A stretch of DNA of 64,000 bases from Allomuricauda sp. (GTDB lineage: Bacteria > Bacteroidota > Bacteroidia > Flavobacteriales > Flavobacteriaceae): contig NZ_JANQLX010000008.1 of the NCBI RefSeq assembly GCF_028280385.1, forward strand, positions 62,001-126,000, in the 5' to 3' direction. The stretch's first letter is position 1, and every line of letters begins with the position of its first letter. The translations under genes and the position numbers were made by a program. Below the pieces are notes generated by a model. It had not been told where the DNA came from. It was given only the letters and a program-made list of their open reading frames with translations, and did not search any database. Below, in pieces: positions 8,011 through 17,577 of the stretch.

Positions 8011-8892
8011 ATGCACGATCGTCAAAAGTTTAGCATTTGCGTAGGCGTGGCCCTTGGAATATTGATGCTGGCCTCCTGTGATTCCCTATTTAGGGAAAAA
8101 GTGGACAAGGAACCTTTGGCTAGGGTTGGGGAAGCGTATTTGTTCAAGGAAGATGTGGCCCCTTTGATCAGGGACGATATGTCTGAACTGGATAGCGCCC
8201 TTTTCGTGACCAACTACATCAATAATTGGGCTTCCAAACAATTATTGCTCTCCAAATCCAAAATAAACCTTCCCGAAGAGAAATTGGCCGAATTTGATCG
8301 TTTGGTCTCCGACTATCAGGCTGACCTATATACGAGGGCTTATGTAGAGGCTTTGGTGTTCAAAGAGCAGGATACTTCCATTTCCACCACCCAATTGAGG
8401 CAGTATTATGAAAAGGAAAAGGAAAATTTTAAGCTTAGTGAAAAATTAGTCCAGCTGAGGTTTGTTGCCCTGCCCACCCAATTTTTGGATAAGGATGGGG
8501 TAATGTCCAAGTTAAGGGAATGGGGAGATGAGGACAAGGTGTATTTGGATTCTGTGGCCATGCAATTCAAGAAGATTCACTTCAATGATTCCATTTGGGT
8601 GAGTGCGGCAAGAGTTATGGAAGAGATTCCTCCGCTTACATCCTTAAATGAGAAGGACTACTTAAAAAAATCACAATTTTTTGAATTACAAGATTCCTTG
8701 GAGGTATATTTGGGACAGGTGACCGACGTACTGGAAATTAATGATATAGCTCCTTTTGACTATATTTTGCCTGATATTAGACAACTTATTTTAAACCGGC
8801 GCAGAATGGATTATGTGCGAAGGTTGGAAACTGAAATAATTGACGAAGCCATAAAAAAGAACGAATTTGAGGTGTATGGAAAAGATGAATAA
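8011..8892 (+). CDS. SurA-like periplasmic chaperone lipoprotein (no clear PPIase domain)
   Basis: A 293-residue lipoprotein (lipobox LASC, Cys23). The VGEAYLFKEDVAPL segment and the helical region after it resemble the N-terminal chaperone part of SurA/PpiD proteins, where G-x-x-x-L starts the domain. I cannot find a full parvulin core, so this may be a PPIase-like chaperone without isomerase activity. The gene overlaps the next one, a genuine double-parvulin PPIase, so the pair probably works together in folding outer-membrane or secreted proteins in the periplasm. Confidence 0.72.
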   Translation: MHDRQKFSICVGVALGILMLASCDSLFREKVDKEPLARVGEAYLFKEDVAPLIRDDMSELDSALFVTNYINNWASKQLLLSKSKINLPEEKLAEFDRLVSDYQADLYTRAYVEALVFKEQDTSISTTQLRQYYEKEKENFKLSEKLVQLRFVALPTQFLDKDGVMSKLREWGDEDKVYLDSVAMQFKKIHFNDSIWVSAARVMEEIPPLTSLNEKDYLKKSQFFELQDSLEVYLGQVTDVLEINDIAPFDYILPDIRQLILNRRRMDYVRRLETEIIDEAIKKNEFEVYGKDE

Positions 8893-10282
8893 AAGAGTCA
8901 TGTTTGGCCCCCTACTTTTTTTGATTGCGGGACTGTTACAAGTGCATGGGCAAGACCAGGCCGCGGCAACAATAGACTCCACGGAGACCACCAAAAGAAT
9001 CAAACTGGATGGGATTGCCGCCGTAATTGGCGATTATGTAATCCTTGATTCCGATGTTGACAAGACCTTGATCGATTTGAAAAGTCAAGGAGCTTCCACA
9101 GAAGATATTACCCGATGCGGACTTTTGGGCAAGTTAATGGAAGATCGCTTATATGCCCACCAGGCCGTTCAAGACAGTTTGCTGGTATCCGATGACCAAG
9201 TCAACGCACAGAGCGATAGACAGATACAACAACTGGTGGCCCAAGTTGGATCTATGGAAAAGGTCTTGAAATTCTACAAAAAGCCCGACGTGGAAAGTTT
9301 TAGAAGTGAACTTTTTGAGATCAATAAGCTCCGAATGCTATCTGAAAAAATGCAGGGAAGCATTGTAGAGGAAATTGAGGTAACGCCCGAGGAGGTTCGC
9401 CAATTTTTCAATAAAATCCCAGAGGATGAGCGACCTGTTTTTGGTGCAGAATTGGAAATTGCCCAGATTGTAAAACAACCAACGGCACCTGAAGCAGAGA
9501 AGCAAAAAGTGATCGATCGCCTCAATCAGATCAAGCAAGATGTGGAGGACAACGATGCCAGCTTTAATGTCAAGGCCATTTTGTATTCCCAAGACCCAGG
9601 ATCAAAATCCAAAGGCGGGTTTTACAGCATGACCCGGGAGACCCCTTTTGTTAAGGAATTCAAGGATGTGGCGTTCAGTCTTCAGGAAGGAGAGATTTCC
9701 GAACCGTTTGAGAGCCCTTTCGGATATCATATCATTTATATCGAAAAAATTAGGGGTCAGGAATTGGATTTGAGACATATTTTGATGATTCCTGAGATTC
9801 CACAAAGTGCCATCGACGCTGCTGTCAAGGAACTGGACACGATTCGCAAGCACATCATGGATGGGAAGTACACTTTTGCGGAAGCCGCATTGAATTTTTC
9901 AGACGAAAAAGAGACTAAAAATGATGGAGGTGGATTAAGAAACCCCATTGACTATGGTTCCCGTTTTGAACTTACCAATATGGACCCTGCCTTGTACAAT
10001 CAAGTGCGCAACTTAAAGGATGGGGAAATTTCAAGGCCAATTAAAGAGGATGATCCCAGGGGCGGTCCTCCAAAGTTCAAGATCATGAAGATTTCCAACA
10101 GGTACGACGAGCACAAGGCGGAATTTGCCCAAGACTATATTAAAATCCAAGAATTGGCTCTTCGTGAAAAGCAATTTAAAGCCATCAAAGAATGGATGGA
10201 CGAGCATATTGAGGATACCTATATCCATGTAAATACTGAAAATAGGAACTGCGATTTTGCAAACAAATGGGTAAAGGAATAG
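8885..10282 (+). CDS. SurA-type periplasmic peptidylprolyl isomerase
   Basis: About 465 residues with a cleavable signal peptide ending near LQVHGQ. The start at 8885 overlaps the upstream stop by 8 bases; in-frame ATGs at 8876 and 8867-region are alternatives. The N-terminal helical chaperone domain (DGIAAVIGDYVILDSDVD onwards) is followed by two parvulin-type domains, the first with GGFYSMTRETPFVKEF and EPFESPFGYHIIYIE, the second with RHILMIPE and NDGGGLRNPIDYG. SurA assists folding of beta-barrel outer-membrane proteins, which fits the many SusC and TonB receptors in this genome. It is followed four bases later by moxR. Confidence 0.9.
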   Translation: MNKRVMFGPLLFLIAGLLQVHGQDQAAATIDSTETTKRIKLDGIAAVIGDYVILDSDVDKTLIDLKSQGASTEDITRCGLLGKLMEDRLYAHQAVQDSLLVSDDQVNAQSDRQIQQLVAQVGSMEKVLKFYKKPDVESFRSELFEINKLRMLSEKMQGSIVEEIEVTPEEVRQFFNKIPEDERPVFGAELEIAQIVKQPTAPEAEKQKVIDRLNQIKQDVEDNDASFNVKAILYSQDPGSKSKGGFYSMTRETPFVKEFKDVAFSLQEGEISEPFESPFGYHIIYIEKIRGQELDLRHILMIPEIPQSAIDAAVKELDTIRKHIMDGKYTFAEAALNFSDEKETKNDGGGLRNPIDYGSRFELTNMDPALYNQVRNLKDGEISRPIKEDDPRGGPPKFKIMKISNRYDEHKAEFAQDYIKIQELALREKQFKAIKEWMDEHIEDTYIHVNTENRNCDFANKWVKE

Positions 10283-10286
10283 CTGG

Positions 10287-11240
10287 ATGTCAGACGTTGC
10301 CGCAGTAGAAAACCTTGTAAAAAAGCATCAAGAGCTAAAAAATGAAATTGCCAAGGTCATAGTAGGCCAGGAAAAGGTAATTGAACAAATTTTACTTTCT
10401 ATTTATACCGGAGGGCATTCCCTATTGATTGGCGTGCCAGGGTTGGCCAAAACCCTTATGGTAAACACCATTGCCCAGACCTTGGGATTGGACTTCAAAA
10501 GAATCCAATTTACCCCGGACCTTATGCCAAGCGATATCTTGGGGAGCGAAGTATTGGACCAAAACCGGAATTTCAAGTTCATTAAAGGGCCGGTATTTGC
10601 CAATATCATTTTGGCGGATGAGATCAATAGGACTCCTCCCAAAACCCAGGCCGCATTATTGGAGGCCATGCAGGAAAAGGCAGTCACTATAGCTGGTGAG
10701 CAACATAAACTGGCCATGCCCTATTTTGTATTGGCCACCCAAAACCCTATTGAGCAGGAGGGTACTTACCCCTTGCCGGAAGCCCAATTGGATCGTTTTA
10801 TGTTCGCAATTGAACTTAAATATCCTTCTGTTGCCGAAGAGATCCAAGTGGTAAAGTCCACCACCACTGATGATCACCCAACATTGAACACCCTTTTTAG
10901 CGCGGAGGAAATTGTGGCGGTGCAGCATTTGGTTCGAAGGATCCCGGTTCCTGACAATGTAATCGATTACACCGTGAGGTTGGTGAACCGTACACGTCCA
11001 GGTATGCCAGACTCGTCAGATTTCGTGAACACTTATGTGGATTGGGGTGCTGGTCCGAGGGCATCACAGAATCTAATTTTAGGGGCCAAGGCGCATGCGG
11101 CCATCAACGGAAAATTTTCACCGGATATGGAAGATGTGCAAGCGGTATCCATGGGAATCCTGCGCCATAGGATCCTTAAAAACTACAAAGCGGAGGCCGA
11201 GGGGATCTCAGAGGAGAAAATCATCTCAGAATTGTTATAA
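10287..11240 (+). CDS. MoxR family AAA+ ATPase
   Basis: A 317-residue cytoplasmic ATPase. Walker A is at 49-56 (GVPGLAKT), Walker B at 107-112 (IILADE, Asp111-Glu112), followed by the MoxR signature INRTPPKTQAALLEAMQE and the sensor 1 region ATQNPIEQEGTYPLPEAQLDRF. MoxR ATPases act as chaperones that insert cofactors or activate partners with von Willebrand A domains. The usual DUF58/VWA (Bat) partners are absent; here it closes a three-gene operon with two periplasmic folding factors. Its substrate is unknown. Confidence 0.93.
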   Translation: MSDVAAVENLVKKHQELKNEIAKVIVGQEKVIEQILLSIYTGGHSLLIGVPGLAKTLMVNTIAQTLGLDFKRIQFTPDLMPSDILGSEVLDQNRNFKFIKGPVFANIILADEINRTPPKTQAALLEAMQEKAVTIAGEQHKLAMPYFVLATQNPIEQEGTYPLPEAQLDRFMFAIELKYPSVAEEIQVVKSTTTDDHPTLNTLFSAEEIVAVQHLVRRIPVPDNVIDYTVRLVNRTRPGMPDSSDFVNTYVDWGAGPRASQNLILGAKAHAAINGKFSPDMEDVQAVSMGILRHRILKNYKAEAEGISEEKIISELL

Positions 11241-11340
11241 ATACAATATTCATTCGACTTATTTGCTAAATTCTAATTCCTAAATCGTAGGTATTTTAGT
11301 AAATTAGCCGAATTGAAAAAATCTTAAATCCAATTGTAGA

Positions 11341-13611
11341 ATGGCATTTGACATTGACATGATAAAAGGGGTTTATGCTTCCATGGGGGAACGCATTGAA
11401 AAAGCTCGCGAGCTAGTCGGGCGACCTTTGACCCTTGCTGAAAAAATATTGTATTCACACCTTTGGGAAGGTACTCCGACCCAAAAATTTACAAGGGGCA
11501 AGGATTATGTTGATTTTGCACCTGACAGGGTTGCTTGCCAGGATGCAACGGCCCAAATGGCCTTGTTGCAGTTTATGCATGCGGGTAAGCCCAAAGTGGC
11601 GGTTCCTACCACGGTGCACTGCGATCACTTGATCCAGGCCAAGGTGGACGCTAAAACAGACCTTAAGCGCGCCAACGAAACCAGCAACGAAGTATTCAAT
11701 TTTTTGGAATCCGTTTCAAACAAATACGGGATTGGTTTTTGGAAGCCAGGAGCAGGAATCATCCACCAGGTTGTTTTGGAGAATTATGCATTTCCAGGAG
11801 GAATGATGATCGGTACGGATTCGCATACGGTTAATGCGGGCGGACTTGGCATGGTGGCCATTGGAGTAGGTGGTGCCGATGCCGTTGATGTAATGGCGGG
11901 AATGGCCTGGGAATTAAAATTCCCAAAATTGATCGGGGTTAAACTAAAAGGAAAACTTACGGGTTGGACAGCGCCCAAGGATGTCATTCTTAAAGTGGCG
12001 GATATCCTTACCGTAAAGGGGGGGACCGGAGCCATAATCGAGTATTTTGGCGAAGGAGCCACTTCCATGAGCTGTACTGGAAAAGGAACCATTTGTAATA
12101 TGGGTGCCGAAGTAGGTGCCACCACTTCTACCTTTGGATACGATGAGTCCATGGATAGATACCTTAGGGCCACGGACAGGGCGGATGTTGCGGATGCGGC
12201 ACTTGAAGTAAAGGAACACCTTACGGCGGATGAAGGCGTTTACGACCATCCAGAGCAATATTTTGACCAAGTCATTGAAATTGACCTAAATACATTGGAG
12301 CCCCATTTAAATGGACCCTTTACTCCAGATTTGGCTACGCCAATCTCTAAAATGGCAGAAGCGGCAAAAGCCAACGATTGGCCCATCAATGTTGAAGTTG
12401 GTTTGATAGGTTCCTGTACCAATTCATCCTATGAGGATATTTCCAGGGCGGCTTCCTTGGCCAAGCAAGTGGCAGATAAAAATCTAAAGACCAAATCCAA
12501 ATTTACAATCACCCCTGGTTCTGAACAGGTGAGGTACACTATTGAGCGTGATGGATTTATTGATACTTTCAACACCATTGGGGCAACAGTTTTTGCCAAT
12601 GCCTGTGGTCCGTGTATAGGAATGTGGGACCGTTACGGTGACAAGGCCGCTGATGGTCCAAGGAATACCATTGTACATTCCTTCAACAGAAACTTTGCCA
12701 AGCGCGCTGATGGAAATCCAAATACCCTTGCATTTGTAGGGTCTCCTGAGCTGGTAACCGCTATTGCAATTGCAGGTAGATTGGATTTTAATCCTGTTAC
12801 GGATAAGTTGATCAATGAAGATGGGGAGGAAGTGATGCTTGACGAACCAAGAGGGTATGAACTACCACCTGAAGGTTTTGCGGTTGAAGATGCCGGATTT
12901 ATCGCTCCAATGGAAGACGGTAGTGGAGTAGAAGTAGTAGTTTCACCAACCTCCGAAAGATTGCAGTTGTTGGAGCCTTTTGTACCCATTAGCATTGACA
13001 GTCTTCAAGGCGTGAAATTATTGATCAAAGCCTTTGGCAAGTGTACTACGGACCATATCTCCATGGCCGGGCCTTGGTTGCGCTATCGCGGCCATTTGGA
13101 CAATATTGCGAACAACACCTTGATAGGGGCCGTAAATGCTTTTAACAAGCAGACGAATTTTGTCAAAAACCAACTCACAGGTGAATACGGTGCGGTCCCA
13201 GATGCACAAAGGGCCTATAAAAAAGAAGGGGTTAGAACCATTGTTGTTGGGGATCACAATTATGGTGAAGGTTCTTCCAGGGAACATGCCGCAATGCAAC
13301 CCAGACATTTGGGAGTGGCCGCGGTATTGGTAAAATCATTTGCCAGGATCCACGAGACCAACTTGAAAAAACAGGGTATGTTGGCATTGACTTTTGACAA
13401 TGAGAACGATTATGACCTGATCCAGGAGGATGATACCTTCAATTTTGTGGATATTGCCGACTTTGCACCAGGAAAACAATTGACCCTGGAGGTGACTCAC
13501 GCCGATGGAAGTATGGATACCATAATGGCCAACCATACCTACAATGCCTCGCAGATTGAATGGTTTAAGGAAGGATCAGCCTTGAATATGATCAAAAAGG
13601 AAAACGCCTAA
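11341..13611 (+). CDS. acn: Aconitate hydratase (mitochondrial-type)
   Basis: A 756-residue TCA-cycle enzyme that interconverts citrate and isocitrate in the cytoplasm. The three [4Fe-4S] ligands are Cys359 (GSCTNSS), Cys422 and Cys425 (NACGPCIG). The swivel domain carries [15 protein letters not shown] near residue 640 with the substrate-binding Ser and Arg. Length about 755 and the sequence of the cluster loops fit the mitochondrial-type aconitase common in Bacteroidota rather than AcnB. It is a single gene with its own strong terminator. Confidence 0.97.
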   Translation: MAFDIDMIKGVYASMGERIEKARELVGRPLTLAEKILYSHLWEGTPTQKFTRGKDYVDFAPDRVACQDATAQMALLQFMHAGKPKVAVPTTVHCDHLIQAKVDAKTDLKRANETSNEVFNFLESVSNKYGIGFWKPGAGIIHQVVLENYAFPGGMMIGTDSHTVNAGGLGMVAIGVGGADAVDVMAGMAWELKFPKLIGVKLKGKLTGWTAPKDVILKVADILTVKGGTGAIIEYFGEGATSMSCTGKGTICNMGAEVGATTSTFGYDESMDRYLRATDRADVADAALEVKEHLTADEGVYDHPEQYFDQVIEIDLNTLEPHLNGPFTPDLATPISKMAEAAKANDWPINVEVGLIGSCTNSSYEDISRAASLAKQVADKNLKTKSKFTITPGSEQVRYTIERDGFIDTFNTIGATVFANACGPCIGMWDRYGDKAADGPRNTIVHSFNRNFAKRADGNPNTLAFVGSPELVTAIAIAGRLDFNPVTDKLINEDGEEVMLDEPRGYELPPEGFAVEDAGFIAPMEDGSGVEVVVSPTSERLQLLEPFVPISIDSLQGVKLLIKAFGKCTTDHISMAGPWLRYRGHLDNIANNTLIGAVNAFNKQTNFVKNQLTGEYGAVPDAQRAYKKEGVRTIVVGDHNYGEGSSREHAAMQPRHLGVAAVLVKSFARIHETNLKKQGMLALTFDNENDYDLIQEDDTFNFVDIADFAPGKQLTLEVTHADGSMDTIMANHTYNASQIEWFKEGSALNMIKKENA

Positions 13612-13634
13612 GAAGCAGTAAACCGATAAATGAT

Positions 13635-13665
13635 AAAAACTCCTGATTTATGTCAGGAGTTTTTT
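13635..13665 (+). terminator. Terminator of the aconitase gene
   Basis: AAAACTCCTGA pairs with TCAGGAGTTTT around a six-base loop, followed by a T run. It lies 24 bases after the stop and separates the aconitase gene from the thioredoxin-like pair. Confidence 0.9.
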
Positions 13666-13688
13666 AGTTTTGAGACCAAACCTCACAG

Positions 13689-14249
13689 ATGAAGAAAGGA
13701 AAAAAGACCCTTATCAATATTGCGCTGATACTTTTTGTATTAGCTTTTTTTGTGACCCCGCTTGGGCATTACGGTAAGGTGTTCTTAAACCGATTGCTTG
13801 CTACTTCCCCGCCCATTATTGAGGAATCCCAAAGAAGTAGGATTACAGATTACGATTGGAGGCTTAAAGATGCTGAATGGAACTTTTTCAATTTTGAGCG
13901 CTCCAAGGGCAGGGTAGTGTTTATCAATTTATGGGCATCCTGGAAGTTGCCTAGCGAAGCGGAATTGGCCAGCATCCAAGAAATGTACGATACCTATCAA
14001 GGTAAAATGGATTTCTATATCATCACCAATGAAATGAGGCCCCCTGTGGAAACATTTATGGCCAAGCATGGATTTACCTTTCCGGTGACTTATCTTATTA
14101 TTGGAGATAAAATGCCCATAGATTCCTCTGAGGTGCCCTCCTCCTATTTAATTGATAAGCATGGCAACATTGTGATTTACAAAAAAAAGATTGCGAAATG
14201 GAATACCTCCAAGGTATATGCGCTTTTGGATGAATTGATTGCAGAATAA
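13689..14249 (+). CDS. TlpA-like thioredoxin-fold protein lacking the CxxC site
   Basis: A 186-residue protein anchored by one N-terminal membrane helix (8-24), with its thioredoxin domain in the periplasm. It aligns along its whole length with the next gene, but where the active site should be it reads WASWKLPSE: Lys86 and Ser89 replace the two cysteines. It therefore cannot do dithiol exchange. The cis-proline region (DSSEVPSSYLIDKHG) is kept, so the fold is probably intact and the protein may bind a partner or substrate. It is 6 bases upstream of the active paralogue and likely co-transcribed. Confidence 0.85.
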   Translation: MKKGKKTLINIALILFVLAFFVTPLGHYGKVFLNRLLATSPPIIEESQRSRITDYDWRLKDAEWNFFNFERSKGRVVFINLWASWKLPSEAELASIQEMYDTYQGKMDFYIITNEMRPPVETFMAKHGFTFPVTYLIIGDKMPIDSSEVPSSYLIDKHGNIVIYKKKIAKWNTSKVYALLDELIAE

Positions 14250-14255
14250 TTTTCC

Positions 14256-14816
14256 ATGAAGCTTAGAAAGGAACAAATCAGTAATGCGCTATGGATTTTG
14301 GCCATAGTATTAATCCTATTCACACCTATTGGGTTTCATCTAAGGGTGTTTACCGGCAAACTATTTTCTGGTAATGCCGATGTTATTGAGGTTGGTAAGC
14401 GGGAAACTTTAAAAGACTACCATTGGAACTTGATTGATCTGCAGGGCGATACCCTAGATTTTGAAAACCTCAAAGGACAGGTGGTCCTGGTAAACTTTTG
14501 GGGCACATGGTGCCCTACTTGTGTAGCGGAAATGCCCAGTATGGTCAGGTTGTATGAAATCTATGGGGACAAAGTTGTGTTTGCATTTGTGGCCAATGAT
14601 AAAAAAGATAGGGTTCAGTCATTTATGGCCAAAAAATCCTACGACCTTCCAGTGTACTTTGAAACATCCCGAACCCCAGATGCATTGGTGTCCCAGAGCA
14701 TTCCTGCCACATTTATCCTGAGCAAGGGTGGTGAAATTGTGGTTCGTGAGATTGGGGCTGCCAAATGGGATTCTGAAAGTACCCAAGCATTGTTGGATCA
14801 GTTGTTGGCCGAGTAG
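14256..14816 (+). CDS. TlpA-like thiol-disulfide oxidoreductase
   Basis: A 186-residue membrane-anchored periplasmic thioredoxin-like protein with an N-terminal helix at 10-24 and the active site WCPTC at Cys86 and Cys89. The later SQSIPATFILSKGG supplies the cis-proline loop. TlpA/ResA-type proteins reduce disulfides in apo-cytochromes, copper proteins or other exported proteins. Equal length and equal position of the active site relative to the preceding gene show they arose by tandem duplication. It ends two bases before the convergent crtZ stop. Confidence 0.9.
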   Translation: MKLRKEQISNALWILAIVLILFTPIGFHLRVFTGKLFSGNADVIEVGKRETLKDYHWNLIDLQGDTLDFENLKGQVVLVNFWGTWCPTCVAEMPSMVRLYEIYGDKVVFAFVANDKKDRVQSFMAKKSYDLPVYFETSRTPDALVSQSIPATFILSKGGEIVVREIGAAKWDSESTQALLDQLLAE

Positions 14817-14818
14817 GT

Positions 14819-15268
14819 CTACTTTTTGAAGTATTTGAAAGGAACTACCAACATCCCAAAACATTCGCCATCCTCTTTGCCCAGATGTTTGTGATGAATT
14901 TTATGTGCCCTGCGTACACCACGGGCATACCAGTTGTTGGCATTTCTAAATAGCTTAAAGCGCTGGTGGATAAAGATATCATGCACCATAAAGTAGGCAA
15001 TCCCATAAGCCAAAATTCCAAAGCCCAATGGCCAACCATACCAGAATGTGGTTTCTGCACCCAGGTAAAAACACACCATGCTCACAATCGCATAAAAAAT
15101 AAAAAAGGCATCGTTGCGCTCAAACCATGATTCATGGTCCTTCTTATGATGATCTTTGTGCAAGCTCCACAAAAAGCCGTGCATTACGTACTTATGGGTA
15201 AACCATGCCATAAACTCCATAATGGAAAATGTTGCTAGAAAAATCAATATCCAAAGAGCAATTTTCAT
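14819..15268 (-). CDS. crtZ: Beta-carotene hydroxylase CrtZ
   Basis: A 149-residue integral membrane di-iron hydroxylase that adds the 3- and 3'-hydroxyl groups of beta-carotene to give zeaxanthin. Four hydrophobic segments and the histidine clusters HKYVMH, HKDHHKKDH, HDIFIH and RAHKIHHKH give the iron ligands of the fatty acid hydroxylase superfamily. It is the last gene of the carotenoid operon, directly abutting crtB with no spacing. A lycopene cyclase (crtY), needed before hydroxylation, is not in this window. Confidence 0.93.
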   Translation of the reverse strand: MKIALWILIFLATFSIMEFMAWFTHKYVMHGFLWSLHKDHHKKDHESWFERNDAFFIFYAIVSMVCFYLGAETTFWYGWPLGFGILAYGIAYFMVHDIFIHQRFKLFRNANNWYARGVRRAHKIHHKHLGKEDGECFGMLVVPFKYFKK

Positions 15269-16108
15269 TTAAAACAATTGAAGTTTATAGTTAACATAAG
15301 ACTGTGCCAATAGTCCCAATTTCTGGTAGTCGGGTACGCGAATTCTGGTATTCTTGATTTCCAAAGGAGGGGTACTCTGCAATTTTTGCAACAATTTTTT
15401 GTAATAGCGATAGGCGGTATACACCCCAAATTTGGCCTCTTTTGGAAGCTTCATGATTCCCGAATAGGCCATGGCAAAATCAGCTTTGATCTCGTCCACA
15501 ATACGTTTTTTGGAAGCTTCATCCAACTCCATCAAATTGGTATTGGGGAAATAAGTGCGTTCCAAATCCTCAAAATCGGCCTTTAAGTCCCTTAAAAAGT
15601 TCACCTTTTGAAAAGCGGATCCCAGTGCCATGGCGGAAGCTTTGAGCTCTTCGTACTTCTCTTGGTCGCCGTTTACAAAAACACACAGGCACATTAATCC
15701 CACCACATCAGCGGAGCCGTAGATATATTCTCGGTATTCCTCAAAGCTTGCATAATCCTTTTTGGAAAGGTCCATGCGCATACTTTTCATGAAAGCAGCT
15801 ACCAGATGATGCGGAATATTGTATTTGTGGTAGGTATGCTGAAATGAATTTAAAATTGGGTTAAGACTGATTTTCTGGTCAATCGCCAGCATCATGTCCT
15901 TTTCAAAATTATTGAACAAGGTTTCCTTGTCGTAGTCGTGAAAAGTATCCACAATCTCATCGGCAAAACGCACAAACCCATAAATGTTATATATATCCTT
16001 TCTGATGGAAGGAGCTAGCATTTTCGTGGCCAAAGTAAACGATGTGCTGTACGATTCGGTCACCATCTTACTACAGCTTTTGGAAACATCGTCAAAAATA
16101 GTTTTCAT
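15269..16108 (-). CDS. crtB: Phytoene synthase CrtB
   Basis: A 279-residue squalene/phytoene synthase family enzyme that joins two geranylgeranyl diphosphates into phytoene. The two aspartate-rich motifs that bind Mg-diphosphate are visible as DEIVD near residue 50 and DVVGLMC with the later NFLRDLKADFEDLERTYFP. The length is standard. The start overlaps the crtI stop by 4 bases (ATGA), indicating coupled translation. It acts at the inner membrane face, feeding CrtI. Confidence 0.95.
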   Translation of the reverse strand: MKTIFDDVSKSCSKMVTESYSTSFTLATKMLAPSIRKDIYNIYGFVRFADEIVDTFHDYDKETLFNNFEKDMMLAIDQKISLNPILNSFQHTYHKYNIPHHLVAAFMKSMRMDLSKKDYASFEEYREYIYGSADVVGLMCLCVFVNGDQEKYEELKASAMALGSAFQKVNFLRDLKADFEDLERTYFPNTNLMELDEASKKRIVDEIKADFAMAYSGIMKLPKEAKFGVYTAYRYYKKLLQKLQSTPPLEIKNTRIRVPDYQKLGLLAQSYVNYKLQLF

Positions 16109-17565
16109 AATGCAAGATTTTTGGTTAACAATTCGGCCGTTAGTTTGCCAGAGATCAAGGATGGGGGCACCCCTGGACCTGGAACCGTTAGCTGTCCTGC
16201 AAAAAACAGGTTCTTTACCTTTTTACTTCTAAGGTTTGGTCTCAAAAAAGCCGTTTGTGAGAGGGTATTGGCCATTCCATAAGCATTGCCCTTGTATGAA
16301 TTGTATTGCTCAACAAAGTCCCTAACACAGAAGCTTCTCTTAAATATAATGGATTTTTTGACCTCTTGGTCCGTAAGCGCGCTAAATCTATCCATCACAA
16401 TATCAAAATATTGTGCCCTCAAGGCATCCGTATCTTCCAATCCTGGGGCAATGGGCACCAGAAAAAATCCGGTCTCACAACCTTCTGGAGCCATACTGGC
16501 ATCCGTTATGGAGGGAAAGTTAGCATAGAAAAGCGGATTGCTGGGCCACTGTGGATGATCATAAATCTCTATGGCATGTTGTTCAAAATCTGTATCGAAA
16601 AACAGATTGTGGTGCTCCACATTTTTTAATTTTTTGTCAAAACCGATGTAGAACAAAAGGGAAGAAGGTGCATAGACCCTGGAATCCCAGTAGGATTCGG
16701 AATATTGGCGGTATTTTTTATCCAATAAAGTTTCGGAATGATGGTAATCTGCTCCACTGACCACATAATCTGATACCACATTTTTACCTTGGGTGTTTAT
16801 TCCGCAGATCTCCCCGTCAAGCACTAAAATCTTGTCTACGGGACAATTGGTGTTTATAACAACCCCAAGTTCCATGGCCAATTTTTCCATGGCCTTGATA
16901 ATTTCATACATCCCGCCCTTGGGGTGCCATGTACCCAGTCCAAAATCAGCAAAATTCATAAAACTATAGAACGATGGCGTCTTGCTGGGTTTTGCTCCTA
17001 AAAACAGGACGGGGAATTCCAAAGTTGAAATCAGTTTGGGGTTTTGGAACCGCTTTCGGACTTCCTGACTAATCGTCTTAAAGAATTGGTCCAATCGTGT
17101 CACCGTGTCCTTGGTGACCAGTTCGAGGGGTGACAACCCAGGTTTTAATACCACTTTGTTAATAGCGATATCATAGTTGTCCTGCGCTTTTTTTATGAAC
17201 TTTCTTAGGTGCTCACTGCTCCCACTTTCAATGCGGTCAAACTCTTTGCAAATCTGCTCCATGCAATCGCCAATGGTGATGCTGTCATCCTTGAAAAAAA
17301 TTTTATACGCTGGGTTCAACTTATCAAGTTGGTAGTAATCGGAGGGTTTTTTTCCAAAATCGGCGAAGAACTTCTCAAAAATGTCCGGCATCCAGTACCA
17401 ACTGGGTCCCATATCAAAAGTGAATCCGTCTTTGACCATTTGCCCGGCCCTTCCACCGACGGTTTGGTTTTTTTCAAAGATTTCCACTTCCAATCCAGCT
17501 TTTGCCAAATAACAAGCCGCGGAAAGAGAGGAAAAACCTGAACCAACAACGATGACTTTTTTCAT
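16105..17565 (-). CDS. crtI: Phytoene desaturase CrtI
   Basis: A 486-residue FAD-dependent desaturase that converts phytoene to lycopene. The N-terminal dinucleotide motif VVGSGFSSLSAACYLAKAG is at 5-23 with the following EIFEKNQTVGGRAG, and the C-terminal bacterial phytoene dehydrogenase signature NLFFAGQLTVPGPGVPPSLISG is at about 460-481. It starts 12 bases after the MerR-type regulator and overlaps crtB, so the order is regulator-crtI-crtB-crtZ in one operon. Confidence 0.96.
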   Translation of the reverse strand: MKKVIVVGSGFSSLSAACYLAKAGLEVEIFEKNQTVGGRAGQMVKDGFTFDMGPSWYWMPDIFEKFFADFGKKPSDYYQLDKLNPAYKIFFKDDSITIGDCMEQICKEFDRIESGSSEHLRKFIKKAQDNYDIAINKVVLKPGLSPLELVTKDTVTRLDQFFKTISQEVRKRFQNPKLISTLEFPVLFLGAKPSKTPSFYSFMNFADFGLGTWHPKGGMYEIIKAMEKLAMELGVVINTNCPVDKILVLDGEICGINTQGKNVVSDYVVSGADYHHSETLLDKKYRQYSESYWDSRVYAPSSLLFYIGFDKKLKNVEHHNLFFDTDFEQHAIEIYDHPQWPSNPLFYANFPSITDASMAPEGCETGFFLVPIAPGLEDTDALRAQYFDIVMDRFSALTDQEVKKSIIFKRSFCVRDFVEQYNSYKGNAYGMANTLSQTAFLRPNLRSKKVKNLFFAGQLTVPGPGVPPSLISGKLTAELLTKNLAL

Positions 17566-17577
17566 GGGAAGGCCATC

